Positions 52,071 through 60,677 of a stretch of DNA of 64,000 nucleotides are shown here, in pieces. This stretch comes from an uncultured Bacteroidales bacterium (GTDB lineage Bacteria > Bacteroidota > Bacteroidia > Bacteroidales > UBA932). Below the pieces are notes generated by a model. The model saw only the letters and a list, made by a program, of their open reading frames with translations, was not told the DNA's origin and searched no databases. Every line of letters starts with the position of its first letter. Position 1 is the first letter of the stretch. Made by a program: the position numbers and the translations under genes. Where the stretch lies: assembly GCA_949297365.1 (NCBI GenBank), contig CASFSL010000046.1, forward strand, positions 1 to 64,000, written 5' to 3'.

Positions 52071-54785
52071 ATGTCAAACAAACGAGTTTATTTCTTTGGA
52101 GGTAAAGAGGCCGAAGGAAACGGTTCAATGAGAAACCTCCTTGGCGGTAAAGGTGCCAACCTCGCTGAGATGTGTACACTCGGAATGCCTGTACCCGCAG
52201 GATTCACCATCACTACAGAGTGCTGCACAGAGTATTACAATCTGGGATGCAAATATCCCGCAGATCTGGAGAAAGAGGTCAACGACGCACTTGCCCGCGC
52301 AGAGAAGATGATGGGCAGAAAATTCGGGGATAAGGAGAACCCTCTCCTCGTATCCTGCCGCTCCGGAGCACGCTCATCCATGCCCGGAATGATGGAGACA
52401 GTCTTGAATATCGGACTTTGTTCCGCAACCATACCCGGGATGATCGCCAAGACGCAGAATCCCCGCTTTGTATACGATGCCTACCGCCGTCTGATCATGA
52501 TGTACTCGGACGTGGTGATGGAAAAGGCCGAGGGCATCGAGCCCGCTGAAGGCCAGGGCATCAGGGTTCAGCTTGACAGGATGCTCGGCGAGCTTAAAGC
52601 CAGGAAGGGCTACAAGAGCGATACAGACCTGACCGAGGATGACCTCAAGCAGCTCTGCGCTGACTTCAAGGTTCGCGTAAAGCAGGTACTCGGCAAGGAA
52701 TTCCCCGACAACGCTTACGAGCAGCTCTGGGGCGGTATCGGAGCCGTGTTCAAATCATGGAACGGAAAGAGGGCCATCGCTTACCGCCGCATCGAGGGCA
52801 TACCCGATGACTGGGGTACAGCCGTGAATGTACAGGCCATGGTATTCGGCAACATGGGTGACAACTCCGCTACAGGAGTGGCGTTCTCCCGTAACCCCGC
52901 TACAGGTGAGAACAAGTTCTACGGAGAATGGCTCATCAACGCCCAGGGCGAGGACGTGGTCGCAGGTATCCGTACCCCCAACCCTCTGAACGAGGCCACC
53001 AAGAACGAGCACAACCGCAATCTCGCATCCCTCGAGACCGCAATGCCCGAGGTTTATAAAGAGCTGGATGACATCCAGAACCATCTTGAGGACCACTTCA
53101 AGGACATGCAGGACATCGAGTTCACCATACAGGACGGCAAGCTCTGGATGCTCCAGTGCCGCGTCGGCAAGAGGACCGGACTGGCTGCCCTCAATATGGC
53201 GATGGACATGCTCCACGAGGGCCTTATTGACGAGAAGACAGCCGTCATGAGAGTGGCTCCCAGCCAGCTTGACGAACTCCTCCACCCCATTCTCAACCCT
53301 TCCGCTGAGAAAAAGGCGACAGTCATCGCACAGGGTCTGCCCGCAGGCCCCGGAGGCTCAGTCGGCAAGATAGTATTCACAGCTGAGGATGCCGTTGCTG
53401 CAGCCGCACGTAAGGAAAAGGTAATCCTCGTACGTGAGGAGACCAACCCCGAGGACGTGGAGGGAATGCGCGCTGCCGACGGTCTGCTCACAGCCCGCGG
53501 AGGCATGACATCGCACGCCGCTCTCGTTGCACGCGGCTGGGGCAAATGCTGCATCGTAGGCTGCGACGCCCTGCATATCAACCTGGAAGCCAAGACCCTC
53601 ACCATCAACGGCAAGACATATAAGGAAGGAGACGTATTCTCGCTCAACGGAAGCAAGGGCTTCGTATACGACGTACCCGTTGAGACCATGGACGCATCCG
53701 AGAATCCCCGCTTCGTAGAATACATGACCCTCGTGGACAAGTACCGCAGACTGGGCGTGCGCACCAACGCGGACACTCCCGAGGACGCAGCAAGGGCCCT
53801 CTCTTTCGGAGCCGAGGGTATCGGTCTGTTCCGTATCGAGCACATGTTCTACGGCGCCCATTCGGAAGCACCCCTGTCAAAGCTCAGGAAAATGATTCTG
53901 TCCAAGGACACAGCCGAGAGAAAGGCTGCTCTCGCTGAGCTGGAGCCGTACATCAAGGATGCCGTGAAGGCCACAATGAAAGTAATGGACGGCAAGCCTG
54001 TCACTTTCCGTCTGCTTGACCCCCCTCTCCATGAGTTCGTACCCCAGACTCCCGAAAAGGAAGCTGAACTTGCAAAGGAGCTAGGCGTATCCATCGATGA
54101 TATCGAGAAACGCGGAGAGAGCCTGCATGAGGTCAATCCTATGATGGGACACCGTGGAGTCCGTCTCGGTGTCACCTATCCCGAGATAAGCGAGACCCAG
54201 TTCCGCGCTATCTTCAACGCCACCGCAGAGCTGATTAAGGAAGGGCTCAATCCCAAACCCGAGATTATGATTCCGGTAACCATCATCGTACGCGAGCTTG
54301 ACTTCCAGAAGAAGATCTGCGACCGCGTACACGACGAGGTCGAGAAGGCCACGGGCGTGACCATCAACTACCTCTACGGTACGATGATTGAGATCCCGAG
54401 AGCCGCACTTCTGGCCAACTTCATGGCAAAGACGGCCCAGTTCTTCTCTTTCGGCACCAATGACCTGACCCAGATGACATTCGGTTTCTCCCGCGACGAC
54501 ATAGGCGCGTTCATGAACGACTATCTGGAGAACAAGCTCCTCGATGCCGATCCGTTCCAGACCATCGATGTGGAGTCTGTAGGAAAACTGCTTGAGATAG
54601 GTGTCCAGGGCGGACGCAGCACCAACCCGAAACTGAAAGTAGGAATCTGCGGCGAGCACGGCGGAGATCCCGCTTCTGTAGAGTTCTGCAACAGCATCGG
54701 CATGGATTACGTGTCATGCTCTCCTTTCCGCGTTCCTATCGCACGTCTGGCTGCGGCGCAGGCTGCAATCAAGGCCGAAAGGTAA
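52071..54785 (+). CDS. ppdK: Pyruvate, phosphate dikinase
   Basis: 904 residues. The N-terminal nucleotide-binding domain has LLGGKGANLAEMCTLGMPVP and SCRSGARSSMPGMMETVLNIGL. The swivelling phosphohistidine domain has LTARGGMTSHAALVARGWGKC (His in TSH). The C-terminal PEP barrel shows EGIGLFRIEHMF, MIPVTIIVRELDF and GICGEHGGDPASVEFC. It interconverts PEP, AMP and PPi with pyruvate, ATP and Pi. In anaerobic Bacteroidota it can run glycolytically or in gluconeogenesis from amino acids. It is monocistronic, ending at a strong terminator. Confidence 0.97.
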   Translation: MSNKRVYFFGGKEAEGNGSMRNLLGGKGANLAEMCTLGMPVPAGFTITTECCTEYYNLGCKYPADLEKEVNDALARAEKMMGRKFGDKENPLLVSCRSGARSSMPGMMETVLNIGLCSATIPGMIAKTQNPRFVYDAYRRLIMMYSDVVMEKAEGIEPAEGQGIRVQLDRMLGELKARKGYKSDTDLTEDDLKQLCADFKVRVKQVLGKEFPDNAYEQLWGGIGAVFKSWNGKRAIAYRRIEGIPDDWGTAVNVQAMVFGNMGDNSATGVAFSRNPATGENKFYGEWLINAQGEDVVAGIRTPNPLNEATKNEHNRNLASLETAMPEVYKELDDIQNHLEDHFKDMQDIEFTIQDGKLWMLQCRVGKRTGLAALNMAMDMLHEGLIDEKTAVMRVAPSQLDELLHPILNPSAEKKATVIAQGLPAGPGGSVGKIVFTAEDAVAAAARKEKVILVREETNPEDVEGMRAADGLLTARGGMTSHAALVARGWGKCCIVGCDALHINLEAKTLTINGKTYKEGDVFSLNGSKGFVYDVPVETMDASENPRFVEYMTLVDKYRRLGVRTNADTPEDAARALSFGAEGIGLFRIEHMFYGAHSEAPLSKLRKMILSKDTAERKAALAELEPYIKDAVKATMKVMDGKPVTFRLLDPPLHEFVPQTPEKEAELAKELGVSIDDIEKRGESLHEVNPMMGHRGVRLGVTYPEISETQFRAIFNATAELIKEGLNPKPEIMIPVTIIVRELDFQKKICDRVHDEVEKATGVTINYLYGTMIEIPRAALLANFMAKTAQFFSFGTNDLTQMTFGFSRDDIGAFMNDYLENKLLDADPFQTIDVESVGKLLEIGVQGGRSTNPKLKVGICGEHGGDPASVEFCNSIGMDYVSCSPFRVPIARLAAAQAAIKAER

Positions 54786-54806
54786 CAGTACATACTGTAT
54801 ATATTC

Positions 54807-54840
54807 AAGGCCGGCTCTCTGGGAACCGGCCTTTTTTTTG
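54807..54840 (+). terminator. Terminator of ppdK
   Basis: An 8-bp perfect stem, AAGGCCGG with CCGGCCTT, then eight T, 22 bases after the ppdK stop. It isolates the next operon. Confidence 0.9.
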
Positions 54841-54865
54841 TCACATTGTTCGGAATTACGCATAT

Positions 54866-54953
54866 TTATCGTATATTTGACTTCGTCATTTATACTGTGC
54901 ACCTCGGCAATTGCAAGTAAACTTGCATTGCTCTCGGTTTTATCGTATATTTG
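54866..54953 (+). promoter_or_regulatory. Tandem duplicated promoter of the five-gene secreted-protein operon
   Basis: The 14-mer TTATCGTATATTTG occurs twice (54866-54879 and 54940-54953), each copy ending in a -7 box TATATTTG. TTG at 54923-54925 is 20 bases before the second box; TTG at 54846-54848 is 23 before the first. The second box ends 32 bases before the first gene. Confidence 0.65.
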
Positions 54954-54985
54954 TAATATTTGAATATCCTAAATGCAGAATAAAT

Positions 54986-55465
54986 ATGAAAAGATTTCTA
55001 TTACTGACACTTATGACCATGATGGTCCTGCCGTCCTTCAGTCAGGGCAGATTGCTTGAGAGCAGCGCGGAGAAAAAGCCCATGTGGGTAAAACACGATG
55101 TAGAGAAATATGATGTCCTTAAAATAAGCATGGAAAGCACCGTCAGCCTCGAAGATGCGAAGACGAGGGCTTTTGACGGACTCCGCAATCTGGTAATCAA
55201 CAACACCACGACTTACATGATCAGGATCAACTATGACGGACGTGAGGCCGAAGAGATAATGAATGATGTAAGGAATTCGGATTTTGTAAGGAATATCTCG
55301 GAATATTCCGCAATAGAGACATATTGGGAGCACAGGCTGATAAAACGGCAGGATGTGTACATATATTACATTCTGTACGATTTCAATGACTTTGAGAAGA
55401 AGAAAATATCCCTGGAAATCGACAAGGCTGACAGCGGCACTCTTAACGAATTGAACAATCTATAA
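54986..55465 (+). CDS. Exported LPP20-like protein, first gene of the secreted operon
   Basis: 159 residues from ATG 54986; the frame opens 25 codons earlier, but that start lies before the second promoter box and lacks a signal. Signal peptide MKRFLLLTLMTMMVLPSFSQ. The mature part resembles the N-terminal domain of the operon's fifth product: ESSAEKKPMWV against ESSAKKMPEWV, then a helix starting SLEDAKTRAFDGL against DIEEAKAAVIESV, and YWEHRLIKRQDVYIYYILYDF against YYWERRYYRSTGRYDYFYAV. I class it with LPP20/CsgG-type envelope domains by overall pattern; function is unknown. Confidence 0.7.
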   Translation: MKRFLLLTLMTMMVLPSFSQGRLLESSAEKKPMWVKHDVEKYDVLKISMESTVSLEDAKTRAFDGLRNLVINNTTTYMIRINYDGREAEEIMNDVRNSDFVRNISEYSAIETYWEHRLIKRQDVYIYYILYDFNDFEKKKISLEIDKADSGTLNELNNL

Positions 55466-55474
55466 TTTAGACAT

Positions 55475-55966
55475 ATGAGAACAATACGAATCATTACAGC
55501 ACTTGTGTTATGTGCATTGTTATGCGCCCCTATCTATGCGCAGAAGTATACCGTCAGAAATTCCGGCAACTACGAGGTCATCACCCTTGGAGTAGGCGCT
55601 GACGGTACGAAAACATTCAAGATCTACGTTACTGAGAAAACTGAGAGGAAGGCCATTCCTCTGGCAAAGAAGGCGGCCATAGAAGTCTGCGTGTTCAGAG
55701 GGCTGCCGGCCACAAGCACCGTAAGCGCAACCCCTGCCCTGTGCAGCCTGTCTGACGAACAGAAACACGCGGCCTTCTTCGAGGAGTTCTTCGCTCCGGG
55801 AGGACAGTACTTAAGGTATGTCAATGTAACTTCCTCCGAGAACCCGTCCAAGGAGAAAGTAAAGGGAGGGTTCAAATTCGGCCTGGAAGTGCAGGTACTG
55901 TACAACAACCTCCGCAACGACCTTCAGGATGCAGGTGTAATCAGATCCCTCAGTTCAGGATTCTAG
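55475..55966 (+). CDS. Exported protein of unknown function, second gene of the secreted operon
   Basis: 163 residues with signal peptide MRTIRIITALVLCALLCAPIYAQ. The mature sequence has the strand-helix pattern seen in its neighbours: TFKIYVTEKTERKAIPLAKKAAIEVCVFRG resembles the helix of LPP20-like domains that starts with Ala/Lys-rich turns. A mid-section rich in Phe (AAFFEEFFAPGGQYLRYVNV) and a conserved-looking end GGFKFGLEVQVLYNNLRNDLQDAG follow. No catalytic motif is visible. Nine bases from gene 1 and 31 from gene 3. Confidence 0.65.
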   Translation: MRTIRIITALVLCALLCAPIYAQKYTVRNSGNYEVITLGVGADGTKTFKIYVTEKTERKAIPLAKKAAIEVCVFRGLPATSTVSATPALCSLSDEQKHAAFFEEFFAPGGQYLRYVNVTSSENPSKEKVKGGFKFGLEVQVLYNNLRNDLQDAGVIRSLSSGF

Positions 55967-55997
55967 GAACTTCAATTAACATGCAATCAATACGGAT

Positions 55998-56963
55998 ATG
56001 AAAAAAATCATACTTTCGGCATTAATGCTCTTTTCAGCAGCCACGGCTTTCTCTCAGGCGAGAAAGCCCATCATTATGGTTATTCCCAGCGACATATACT
56101 GCACCAGAGCAGGATATGTCACTACCTATCAGGATGAGAGCGGAAACACTCAGACCGCAGCAGATTACAGCAAGGCTTTCCTCAACGATGAGAATCTCCG
56201 TCTGGCGATATCGGAGATGTCCAGCATCATGGCCGAGAGAGGGTTTCCTCTCAAAGACCTGGAGCAGACTCTCAAAAGCATGGAGAACCAGCAGGCTGAA
56301 GCCGCATTGTTCGCAGGTGCAGGCGGAGGCTCAATATACGAGTCGCCTCTTGACAAACTGAAGAGAACTGCCAAAGCCGACATCATCCTGGATCTGGATT
56401 TCAGCGTAAAGACCAGCGGCCCGAGAAAATATGTCTCGTTCAACCTCAGAGGCCTTGATGCCTATACCAACAAAGTCATCACATCGGCATCCGGTCAGGG
56501 TGCTCCTTCTACAGCCGTACCCGTAGGACTTATGCTTGAAGAAGCAGTCCTCAACTATATGGATCCGTTCAACGCGGCCCTGCAGGCGCACTTCGACGAT
56601 ATGTTCGCCAACGGACGTGAAGTGACCATCTCCGTGAGGATGACGGAGAACTGCCCTGTCACCATGTACGATGATTTCGATTTCATGGGCGAGACCGTTG
56701 CCCTTTCCGACATCATAGACTGGTGGATGGACGAGAATACTGTCAACCATCGGTTCTCAAGAGCAGGTGGCGGAGACTACTATACTGATTATGAGCAGGT
56801 GCGCATCCCGCTTTACAAGACCGTCCTTGGAAAGGAAAGAGCCATTGACACCCGTTCTTTCGCCATGGATCTGGCCCGTTTCCTCAGCAAGGAGCCTTTC
56901 AACCTGCCTTTCAAGCTCAATGAGAGAGGTCTTGGCAATGTATGGATTGTCTTAGGTGATTAA
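55998..56963 (+). CDS. DUF6175-like exported protein, third gene of the secreted operon
   Basis: 321 residues with signal peptide MKKIILSALMLFSAATAFSQ. The mature N-terminus KPIIMVIPSDIYCTRAGYV and the repeated strand-rich segments (ADIILDLDFSVKTSGPRKYVSFNLRGLDAYTNKVI) recall CsgG/DUF6175 proteins. The Gly-rich linker AGAGGGSIYES lies near 100-110. The C-terminal region has a very acidic patch (DIIDWWMDENTV) and ends GNVWIVLGD. No enzyme motif is visible. Gene 4 starts 19 bases after its stop. Confidence 0.7.
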   Translation: MKKIILSALMLFSAATAFSQARKPIIMVIPSDIYCTRAGYVTTYQDESGNTQTAADYSKAFLNDENLRLAISEMSSIMAERGFPLKDLEQTLKSMENQQAEAALFAGAGGGSIYESPLDKLKRTAKADIILDLDFSVKTSGPRKYVSFNLRGLDAYTNKVITSASGQGAPSTAVPVGLMLEEAVLNYMDPFNAALQAHFDDMFANGREVTISVRMTENCPVTMYDDFDFMGETVALSDIIDWWMDENTVNHRFSRAGGGDYYTDYEQVRIPLYKTVLGKERAIDTRSFAMDLARFLSKEPFNLPFKLNERGLGNVWIVLGD

Positions 56964-56982
56964 TTTAAAAAATACTTTCTAT

Positions 56983-57696
56983 ATGAAAAAGATTCTAGCA
57001 ACTATATCCGCTGTCCTGCTGGCAGTCTTCTCTGCTTCGGCTCAGGAACCCATGGAAGAGCAGGACAGACTCAACATAGGTGTCGAGCGGCCCACAGGCG
57101 TCGCATACGACAACGCGGCGCAGACTCTCAGAAACAATCTCGTACAGGCTTTCGTCCTGAACGGGGTAGCAGCCGTAGACAGCCGCTTCACGACAGTGAC
57201 AAACGTAGTGGAACTGTCCAAGGACGTTACTTCAAGTGCTCCGGTAATGTATATCACAGAACTGGAAATGTCCATCTTTGTAATCGACCTGTACACCGGC
57301 ACAATCTTCGGACAGACTTCCTTCACTATCAAGGGCGTCGGAGACAGTGAGGGTGCCTCATACATGGATGCTATCCGTAACGTCAAGGCCCGCAATCCGA
57401 AACTGCGGACTCTTATCACCGGAACCAAGGACAAGATATTCGCCTATTTCGATGCGGAAAGCGATCAGATATTCAACCGTATAGACGCGCTTATCGCATC
57501 AGGGGACTATAAAGCCGCCATGATAGAGGCCAATGCCATACCTCGTTCCTGCGCTGACCTCTACAACAAAGTAAGTCAGCGCATTGCCACGATACCGGCA
57601 TCTGCCATAAGCGGCCTGTCCATAGACAGAAGCCTTGTGGACGGGTATTACTTCTCCGGCTCCAGAGATGCCAGGATTGATCAGATTTTAAACTAA
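56983..57696 (+). CDS. CsgG-like exported protein, fourth gene of the secreted operon
   Basis: 237 residues from ATG 56983 (nine codons inside the open frame, where the signal peptide MKKILATISAVLLAVFSASAQ begins). The mature part reads RLNIGVERP, LRNNLVQAFVLNGVAAVDSRF, MYITELEMSIFVIDLYTGTI and GASYMDAIRNVKARNP, the order of elements in CsgG-family periplasmic/outer-membrane proteins. There is no lipobox Cys, so unlike CsgG it is not lipid-anchored. Role unknown; likely partner of genes 1-3 and 5. Confidence 0.65.
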   Translation: MKKILATISAVLLAVFSASAQEPMEEQDRLNIGVERPTGVAYDNAAQTLRNNLVQAFVLNGVAAVDSRFTTVTNVVELSKDVTSSAPVMYITELEMSIFVIDLYTGTIFGQTSFTIKGVGDSEGASYMDAIRNVKARNPKLRTLITGTKDKIFAYFDAESDQIFNRIDALIASGDYKAAMIEANAIPRSCADLYNKVSQRIATIPASAISGLSIDRSLVDGYYFSGSRDARIDQILN

Positions 57697-57709
57697 ACTG
57701 CATAAAACT

Positions 57710-59626
57710 ATGAGACGTATTATTACCATGCTGCTTTTTGCCATGACAGCCGCTGTGGCCGCATACGCGCAGAAAGCACAGTACAAAGTCGAGGAGTCCA
57801 GTGCCAAGAAGATGCCCGAATGGGTCATGTCCACTGAGAAAGATTATCTCATCGTGACAGCGACAGGCGGTGATATCGAAGAGGCTAAGGCAGCCGTTAT
57901 TGAGAGTGTAAAGAGACAGATAGCCCAGAGCATCGCCACCCGTATCGTGGCCGAGTCCAATCTCCAGACATCGGCATTCGAGAGCGGAGACAGTTTCTCC
58001 AAAAGTCAAAGTCTGGAGACTTCCGTCATGTCCAGAACAGCGAAACTGCCGTTTATCGGAGAGATATCACTCTCCAAAGCAGCTGACTATTACTGGGAAA
58101 GAAGGTACTACCGTTCCACCGGCAGATATGATTATTTCTACGCTGTGAAATACCCTTTCAGCGACTTCGAGATGAGACAACTCGTCACCGACTACCAGCT
58201 TTATGACAAAGAGCTCAACGAGAGACTCGCGAAGTTCGGGACAGATCTGGACTTCGTGTCTTCTATCGAGGAGATCGGAGAGAACATCAACAACCTCAGG
58301 GTATTTCTCAATGAGTTCGACGTACAGGATCCCAGATACAACCAGGTTCAGATCCTGTCCAACCGCTACCGCGAGCTTTACGACCAGATCACCATCGACT
58401 GGTTTCAGGAGAAAAAAGGCATCGTAGTGGCCAATCTCACATTAGGCGGACGCGGCATCTCCACAAGTCAGAGACCCGTACTCAGGTCCAACTGTGCATC
58501 TCAGATAACATCCTCATTCGAAGGCAATGCCCTTGTCATAAGATACAATGACGACAACTGCTACGACGAGGACGAGAACTACATAGACCTTAGACTGAAA
58601 GCCGGCAACAAATACATCTCCGAACGGATATTCTTCAAGAGTACTGTGGACATATCCCTCACCGGCATCGTCTCAGACGCAGCCACAGGAGAGCCTGTCG
58701 CCTATGCCAGACTTACTCTGATTCCAAGTGGGAAAACTGCCACGACCGGCAGGAACGGTATGTTCGTCTACAACGATCTGTCCTCGGGAAACTATTCCAT
58801 CCAGGCCGTAAAAGCCGGTTACAAGACTGTGGAAGTTCCTGCGTCAGTAATGTCCGGCAGCACTGTCAGAGCAGACATCGTCATGACTCCTGACGGAAGT
58901 GCGGACACTTACACACCGCCTGCTCCCGTAACGGCAGAAAAACCCGTGACTGTTCAGACTGAGCAATCAGTCGTAAAGCCGGAAAAAGATCCGGTAAACA
59001 CAGTCCGCAACGGTCTGGCTGCCTATTTCCGGTTCAACGGAACGACCCGCAGCGAGGTATCCGCCATCCAAGGAACCCCTGTCAACGGTCCTCAGTATAC
59101 AGTAGACAGTCCGGACGGGACTAAGGCCATAGCACTCAGTTCCCTTGATCTCAGCCAGATATCGTTCCCCAAACCGATGATTGCGTATCCGGCCCGCAAC
59201 TACAGTATATCTTTCTGGATGAAAGGATACTCAAACGGTCACGTATGGTCCATGGCCTGCGGTGACTACAGGTTCAACTACCCCAAGCTCACCATAAAGG
59301 AAGGACAGTTCTACATCAACAACCGCTTTGACTACAACGGTTCCAGCTTCACTCATCCTCAACTCGACTACAACTGGCACTTCATAGCAATAGTGGTCAA
59401 GACAGAGAATAACGAGACCACAGCCGGACTTTATATCGACGGTGTGCTCGTGGACTCCATCTCACTTGCCGGCTCGGCCTCGCAGCCCTGCACCAAGTTC
59501 CTTCTGGGCGGAGAGAGCGAGTCTGGGGACAATGCAATCGATTTCTACATTGACAATCTGAGAATCTACAGTTCCAGGGCACTGTCCGACGAGGAAGTGG
59601 CCCAGATATACATGTCAGAAAAATAG
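57710..59626 (+). CDS. Multidomain exported protein: LPP20-like, carboxypeptidase-regulatory and LamG-like domains
   Basis: 638 residues, last gene of the operon. Signal peptide 1-21. Residues about 25-160 are an LPP20-like domain related to gene 1. Residues about 163-230 are helical and possibly coiled (LYDKELNERLAKFGTDLDFV). Residues about 315-395 form a carboxypeptidase-regulatory-like (Ig-like) domain, LTGIVSDAATGEPVAYARLT with GYKTVEV. A Pro/Thr/Val linker (402-432) leads to a LamG/concanavalin-like domain at about 435-638 (GLAAYFRFNGTTRSEV, NYSISFWMKGYS, IDNLRIYSSRALSDEEV). The last two suggest binding to glycans or surface polymers. No anchor or sorting signal is seen. Confidence 0.75.
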   Translation: MRRIITMLLFAMTAAVAAYAQKAQYKVEESSAKKMPEWVMSTEKDYLIVTATGGDIEEAKAAVIESVKRQIAQSIATRIVAESNLQTSAFESGDSFSKSQSLETSVMSRTAKLPFIGEISLSKAADYYWERRYYRSTGRYDYFYAVKYPFSDFEMRQLVTDYQLYDKELNERLAKFGTDLDFVSSIEEIGENINNLRVFLNEFDVQDPRYNQVQILSNRYRELYDQITIDWFQEKKGIVVANLTLGGRGISTSQRPVLRSNCASQITSSFEGNALVIRYNDDNCYDEDENYIDLRLKAGNKYISERIFFKSTVDISLTGIVSDAATGEPVAYARLTLIPSGKTATTGRNGMFVYNDLSSGNYSIQAVKAGYKTVEVPASVMSGSTVRADIVMTPDGSADTYTPPAPVTAEKPVTVQTEQSVVKPEKDPVNTVRNGLAAYFRFNGTTRSEVSAIQGTPVNGPQYTVDSPDGTKAIALSSLDLSQISFPKPMIAYPARNYSISFWMKGYSNGHVWSMACGDYRFNYPKLTIKEGQFYINNRFDYNGSSFTHPQLDYNWHFIAIVVKTENNETTAGLYIDGVLVDSISLAGSASQPCTKFLLGGESESGDNAIDFYIDNLRIYSSRALSDEEVAQIYMSEK

Positions 59627-59630
59627 AAAG

Positions 59631-60677
59631 CTATCTTTTACGATAATGCCTGGAATCTCCCCATTGGCCGTAGCCGATGGGGATTTTCATTTCCCGCAGA
59701 CGCTGTTCGGTTCTGGAGGACGAGATGGCGGCATCCTCTCCCACCCCGGGTTTGTTCTGATATATCTGATAATCCTCCCTCACTTCCGAAAGTGTCAGAT
59801 TGGGCATGAGCACATTGGCTCCGGCCAATATAGCTCTTTCCCTGCCGTCGGGCGCTATGGCCTGCATGGCAGTAGTGGCCGCGATATTGATATCCGGCAT
59901 AAGCAGCCGCAGCAGGGCGACCATCCTCAATGACAGATCCAGTCTTCTCTCCAGATCCGGAATCAGATGCCTGCAGGCGTACAGCGGTGTCTCCGAGTGC
60001 ACCAGATACGGTCCCATACCGCACATATCGATGTCCATCTCCTTGAAAAAGAGCAGGTCATCGGCCAGATTGGCTGCTGTCTGAAACGGAAGTCCTATCA
60101 TAACCCCTGTGCCTACTTGATAGCCGCACTTGCGCAAGTCCCTGAGGGCCTGCACTCTCGTCTCGTAACTATGAACTGCGTCCACAGGGTGGATCTTCTC
60201 GTACAGTTCCCTGGTAGAGGACTCTATCCGCAGCAGATACCGATGGGCTCCGGCCTCAAACCACTCCCTGTACACATCTTCCGTCTGCTCTCCCAGTGAC
60301 AGGGTTATGCCCAGCGGCCAACGGCTCTTGATCTCCACCAGCAGCGAGGTTATCTTGTCTATGAATTTGCGGTCAGTACGCTCCCCGCCCTGAATTACCA
60401 TTGAGCCGTATCCTTGCTCAGCAGCAAAAGCCGCAGCCTCCAGCACTTCCTCCGATGTCAGCTCATACCTGCCGGTGTTCAGGTTATCCCGCCTTATGCC
60501 GCAATACAGGCAGTTTTTGCGGCAGATATTGGATATCTCCACCAGGCCGCGCAGATATACATTCTCTCCTACTGTTTCTTTCTTGACCCTATATGCCTCG
60601 GAATACAGCGCGGCGGCTACTTCCGGAGAATCATCCTCCAGACAGGATATCAAGGCCTCTCTGTCCAGATTCCTCAT
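59631..60677 (-). CDS. hydE: [FeFe]-hydrogenase maturase HydE (radical SAM)
   Basis: 348 residues. The radical-SAM cluster motif is C52-x3-C56-x2-C59 (ICRKNCLYCGIRRDN), followed by GYGSMVIQGGERTD and the BioB-like GVMIGLPFQTAANLADDLLF. ETPLYA and MGPYLVHSETPL are typical of HydE. It makes part of the diiron subcluster of the H-cluster. It overlaps hydF by 4 bases. The N-terminal ~35 residues are unremarkable. Confidence 0.94.
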   Translation of the reverse strand: MRNLDREALISCLEDDSPEVAAALYSEAYRVKKETVGENVYLRGLVEISNICRKNCLYCGIRRDNLNTGRYELTSEEVLEAAAFAAEQGYGSMVIQGGERTDRKFIDKITSLLVEIKSRWPLGITLSLGEQTEDVYREWFEAGAHRYLLRIESSTRELYEKIHPVDAVHSYETRVQALRDLRKCGYQVGTGVMIGLPFQTAANLADDLLFFKEMDIDMCGMGPYLVHSETPLYACRHLIPDLERRLDLSLRMVALLRLLMPDINIAATTAMQAIAPDGRERAILAGANVLMPNLTLSEVREDYQIYQNKPGVGEDAAISSSRTEQRLREMKIPIGYGQWGDSRHYRKR

